This document shows, in pieces, positions 61,027-64,000 of a stretch of DNA of 64,000 bases. Positions within the stretch are counted from its first letter, which is position 1, and every line of letters starts with the position of its first letter. A program made the position numbers and the translations under genes. Source of the stretch: Sellimonas sp963559135 (lineage in GTDB: Bacteria > Bacillota > Clostridia > Lachnospirales > Lachnospiraceae); assembly GCA_963559135.1 (NCBI GenBank), contig CAUWJP010000014.1:1-64000 (forward strand), given 5' to 3'. The notes below the pieces were generated by a model. That model saw only the letters and a program-made list of their open reading frames with translations, was not told the origin of the DNA and made no database searches.

Positions 61027-62169
61027 TTGAAGTACTTAAAATTAGGAATTATCTATTTGTGCAGAATCGGTTTGAAAGTACTGTATATTTTGCCGATTCG
61101 AAAGAATCGGATTTATTTTTCGGCTGACAGAGGAAGCGGAATTCGTTGTAATCCTCTCTATATTTATCGGTACATGAGAAAAACTTATCCAGGAGAATAT
61201 GAATATATCTGGCAGTATGATGGTATAAGCGATGAAGCAGACACCACCTATGTGAAGCCGGGGAGTATCAGAGATCTAATTGCTATGATGACGTCCAAAG
61301 TACTGATCAGTAATGATGGTTTTGGAAGCTTTATTCCAAAAAGAAAATCGCAGCTGTTTATCAATACATGGCATGGCGGCGGAGCATATAAAAGATCAGG
61401 TGTTGATTTTATAACAGATCAGCACCCGGTTGATTTAAAAATCAATCAGATCTGTGGCAGACAGACAGATGTTTTTATGTCGAGCAGCCGCAAATTTTCT
61501 GAAGTAATGACAAAGGCAAAAATGGTACCGAAAAAACGTTTTCTGGAATGTGGTATGCCAAGAAATGATTTTCTTATAGCAGGAACGACAGAAGATATTA
61601 AAGGGAAAGTCAGGAAATATTTTGGGCTGAAAAAAGAGCAGAAGATTGTACTGTTTGCACCTACATACCGAGGAGAAGAACAGACGGCGACATTTCAGTC
61701 AGAACTGAACAGTCAGGGATGTATTGAAGCGTTGAAAGAACGGTTTGGAGGAGAATGGGTATTTCTGATGCGGAAGCATCATTTTGTAAAAGAGACAAGC
61801 TATGATGGCAGTATCAATGCAAGTGATTATCCGGACATGCAGGAACTTTTATATGCAGCAGATGTCTTTATTACAGATTATTCATCAACAATCTGGGATT
61901 ATTCACTGACATTTAAACCGGGGTTTTTGTTTACACCGGATCTTGACCAGTACAGTAAAGATCGTAATTTCTATACGGATCCGGACACTTGGGCATTCCC
62001 ACTTGCCAAAAGTAATGCGGAACTTCAGGAACTGATCCGGTCTTTTGATGAAGAGGCAGCTGGACAGAAGATTGAGGCACATCAAAAACTACTGATCAAT
62101 AAGGAAACAGGAAGAGCAGCAGAAATTGTAGCGAAAATGATCAGAGAAAAAATGAGTGCGAAGAAATAG
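61027..62169 (+). CDS. CDP-glycerol glycerophosphotransferase family protein
   Basis: A 380-residue TagB/TagF-like GT-B enzyme. Motifs are NTWHGGGAYKRSGVDF near residue 115, CGMPRNDFL near 180, FAPTYRGEE, MRKHHFV and DVFITDYSSTIWDYS. It probably adds glycerol-phosphate units, or another CDP-polyol, to the polysaccharide, making it teichoic-acid-like. The likely start is the TTG at 61027, six bases after AAGGGGTG; a GTG at 61018 is the alternative. Confidence 0.87.
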   Translation: MKYLKLGIIYLCRIGLKVLYILPIRKNRIYFSADRGSGIRCNPLYIYRYMRKTYPGEYEYIWQYDGISDEADTTYVKPGSIRDLIAMMTSKVLISNDGFGSFIPKRKSQLFINTWHGGGAYKRSGVDFITDQHPVDLKINQICGRQTDVFMSSSRKFSEVMTKAKMVPKKRFLECGMPRNDFLIAGTTEDIKGKVRKYFGLKKEQKIVLFAPTYRGEEQTATFQSELNSQGCIEALKERFGGEWVFLMRKHHFVKETSYDGSINASDYPDMQELLYAADVFITDYSSTIWDYSLTFKPGFLFTPDLDQYSKDRNFYTDPDTWAFPLAKSNAELQELIRSFDEEAAGQKIEAHQKLLINKETGRAAEIVAKMIREKMSAKK

Positions 62170-62177
62170 GAGGAACA

Positions 62178-63431
62178 ATGAACGATTTTTATGATTTAAA
62201 TGATTTGCTCGCTTTTTATTTAAGAAAAATAAAACTTGTTATTCTTATTGTCCTGATTGGAGCAGTAGGATTTGCGGGCTTCAGATTCGTATCAAATTAT
62301 AGACAATATACTTCGCAGGAACCACAGACAACACAGAATAGTGCAGTGGGCGAAGAACCTACATGGAAAAAAGTTACTTATGTAGTGCAGATTGATCCAC
62401 AGTATGAAACAGCAGGAACAGGAGTTATTGATACTACAAAACAAGTTACGGATGCGTTTTCAAGATGTGCAAGAAGTGAAGATGTGATGAACGAGCTTCT
62501 GGACAAATACTTTGACGCAGAAAAAACAGAGGATGTTTCTAGAAAAGAAAGTTTTAGTCAGTATGGATATATCTTGGATAAAGAAAAAGAGTATCCGTAT
62601 ACTTCTTATGATTTTATGAATCAGTGTGTGATGGAGCAGGACACTAACGGAATCGATTATGTATCTATTGGATTTAGATCTACCAATATGGAAAATGCAG
62701 AAACAATTGGCCAGGAGTATGCCAACTTGTTGTTGAAAAAAGTAAAAGAAATATCAGGTGGAGATGCTGAGATTGTTGATAAGGCAGTTAGCTATGAACT
62801 TCCAACTAGATCGGAGGGGGCTACCTCTACCAGAAAATTGGATTCAAGTGCATCAACTTCCAGTATGACTAAAGCGACTGTTATTAGACAGACTATTAAA
62901 GGGGCTGTCTGGGGCGGAATTATTGGAGGCTGTATCATTGTTTTCTGTCTGTTTTTCTTATATTATGTAAGCAAAAAAGTAAGAAAGTCCTCTGATTTAA
63001 AAAATCAGGAAATGGAACTTTTGGGAATTTATACGTGGAAGAAAACAGGTAAGTTCCACAGTTGGATTCATAAGCTTGAGGGAAATGATAAATTTTTCAA
63101 TAGCGTAGGTGCCTTTGTTAAATATTTTTACGCTGTTTTGGATGCAAAAAATATCAAAGAAGGAAAAATTTTAATTTGCGGTAATGGAGATAATGATAAA
63201 ATAAACAATCTGATCCGCGAGTTAGAAAAGAAATGTCCGGATTCAAAATATAGCTTTGAATACAAAGGTTCATTACTTTCATCAGGAGACGCTGTAACAG
63301 AAGCCAAAACTTCGGACTATTCTATTCTTGTTGAGTGTTTTAATAAATCACTAATTGATGATATCAAAGAAGAAAATAATAAATGTAATGAGTACGGAGT
63401 AAAAGTTTTGGGAATGGTTGGAATTGAGTAG
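62178..63431 (+). CDS. Wzz-like chain-length protein with kinase-like C-terminus
   Basis: A 417-residue membrane protein of the polysaccharide co-polymerase type. An N-terminal helix (about 18-38) and a second one (about 239-262) frame an extracytoplasmic domain (residues 40-235). The cytoplasmic C-terminus (about 275-417) looks like a much reduced tyrosine-kinase (BY-kinase) domain: KEGKILICGNGDNDKINNLI sits where a Walker A would be, but the GKS/T is missing. So chain-length control is likely and kinase activity is not. Confidence 0.78.
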   Translation: MNDFYDLNDLLAFYLRKIKLVILIVLIGAVGFAGFRFVSNYRQYTSQEPQTTQNSAVGEEPTWKKVTYVVQIDPQYETAGTGVIDTTKQVTDAFSRCARSEDVMNELLDKYFDAEKTEDVSRKESFSQYGYILDKEKEYPYTSYDFMNQCVMEQDTNGIDYVSIGFRSTNMENAETIGQEYANLLLKKVKEISGGDAEIVDKAVSYELPTRSEGATSTRKLDSSASTSSMTKATVIRQTIKGAVWGGIIGGCIIVFCLFFLYYVSKKVRKSSDLKNQEMELLGIYTWKKTGKFHSWIHKLEGNDKFFNSVGAFVKYFYAVLDAKNIKEGKILICGNGDNDKINNLIRELEKKCPDSKYSFEYKGSLLSSGDAVTEAKTSDYSILVECFNKSLIDDIKEENNKCNEYGVKVLGMVGIE

Positions 63432-63448
63432 ATAAGGCGGTTAGTGGA

Positions 63449-64000
63449 ATGTCAGTTGTTGTATATGGTATGACCATGATTCTTACGGTAATTTTAGGTT
63501 ACGTTTGGAATCAGTGTGAAAATAAACCAATAAAAACAGCAAAATCCAAAACAGTGAGTTGGATTTTTGCTGTACTAACTTTTATGCCAATGTATTTGAT
63601 TAATGCAAGTGCCTATTATGCTGGTGGAGATTACACAAACTACGTGCAGTACTTTCAAAAAATCCGTCGGGGGATTGATGTTGATGTAGAGCCGGCTTAT
63701 CTTTGGATTAATAAATTAGTAATTGCATTAGGCGGAGAATTCCAATGGGTATATTTCATCGTCTGTTTTATAGGGTATGCACTGCTGATGGTATGTATAA
63801 AAAAATATTCCGATGATTATGCAATGAGTTTGTTTTTATATTTTGCATTTGCGTATTTCTTTCGTTTCGGAATGAACTTAATACGGCAGTTTATCGCAAT
63901 CATGCTTATTTTTCTTGCGTACCAGTATATTGAAAAGCGTAATATAATTAAATTTACCTGCTTAGTGGTTTTGGCAGTACTATTCCATACGTCATCTATT
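63449..64000 (+). CDS. EpsG family polysaccharide polymerase, 3' end cut by window edge
   Basis: The ATG at 63449, eight bases after AAGGCGG, opens a frame that stays open for 184 codons to the right edge. The product is a polytopic membrane protein with EpsG features: YYAGGDYTNYVQYF near residue 58 and the conserved FRFGMNLIRQFIAI near 147. EpsG/Wzy proteins polymerise repeat units outside the membrane. The remaining half (usually about 360 residues in all) lies beyond the window. Confidence 0.85.
   Translation, partial: MSVVVYGMTMILTVILGYVWNQCENKPIKTAKSKTVSWIFAVLTFMPMYLINASAYYAGGDYTNYVQYFQKIRRGIDVDVEPAYLWINKLVIALGGEFQWVYFIVCFIGYALLMVCIKKYSDDYAMSLFLYFAFAYFFRFGMNLIRQFIAIMLIFLAYQYIEKRNIIKFTCLVVLAVLFHTSSI

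Noticed and set aside
1..64000. tRNA, rRNA, CRISPR arrays, transposases and att sites
   Set aside because: None seen on reading either strand; no regularly spaced repeats and no transposase or integrase motifs in any frame examined.

Overview
This 64 kb window looks like chromosomal DNA of a low-to-mid G+C anaerobic Firmicute, most likely a Lachnospiraceae-type gut Clostridium. The grounds are strong AGGAGG-like ribosome binding sites, sigma-A promoters of the TTGACA-N17-TATAAT type, a PTS/antiterminator sugar locus, a Mn2+ riboswitch, the cdaA-cdaR pair, several ferredoxin-type oxidoreductases (EFR1 and QueG-like), and no respiratory chain genes. I see no rRNA, tRNA, CRISPR array, insertion sequence or prophage. 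No gene-free stretch exceeds about 300 bases.

Layout. 0-9 kb: small accessory enzymes (GNAT acetyltransferases, QueG-like reductase, Tag glycosylase, CPBP protease, a HAD-GNAT fusion, a LURP-one protein, ferredoxin-nitroreductase) and asnS. 8.4-9.0 kb: a yybP-ykoY Mn2+ riboswitch with its own promoter and terminator in front of a small unrecognised protein. 9.0-12.3 kb: a glucose-type PTS EIICBA behind a RAT/terminator switch, followed by its probable BglG/GlcT-type antiterminator. 12.3-20.4 kb: ABC-F ATPase, Gfo/Idh/MocA oxidoreductase, C26 amidohydrolase, M19 dipeptidase, DUF1835 protein, GNAT, PhoH and an HD hydrolase. 20.4-30.0 kb: a region with several decayed genes. It holds a cytoplasmic-looking Cys-rich VWA protein, an ABC-2 permease with a 5'-truncated ATPase, a tandem pair of sugar-binding lipoproteins (the first broken by one in-frame amber codon), two sugar permeases, two unrecognised membrane proteins, an EamA transporter and the 3' stub of an MFS transporter. 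30-40 kb: a GGCT-like enzyme, diacylglycerol/undecaprenol kinase-phasin-UbiB operon, SseB-like protein, cytidylate-kinase-like protein, LCP cell-wall ligase, OLD-family ATPase/nuclease, EFR1 and a second QueG-like protein. 40-55 kb: housekeeping DNA repair and envelope genes (uvrB-uvrA, an MreB homologue, recD2, comF) and a c-di-AMP cluster (two membrane proteins, cdaA, cdaR) running into an HPr gene and leuA. 55-64 kb: a nucleotidyltransferase and then a surface-polysaccharide operon (priming glycosylphosphotransferase, UDP-galactopyranose mutase, two GT2 glycosyltransferases, a CDP-glycerol-type transferase, a Wzz-like protein and an EpsG-like polymerase cut by the right edge).

The most notable observations are the Mn2+-riboswitch-controlled unknown protein, the Cys-rich VWA protein without a signal peptide, the two unknown membrane proteins coupled to the sugar ABC transporter, the membrane proteins directly upstream of cdaA, and the cluster of gene remnants between 22 and 30 kb. 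All family assignments come from reading motifs and recalled family features; no database search was run.
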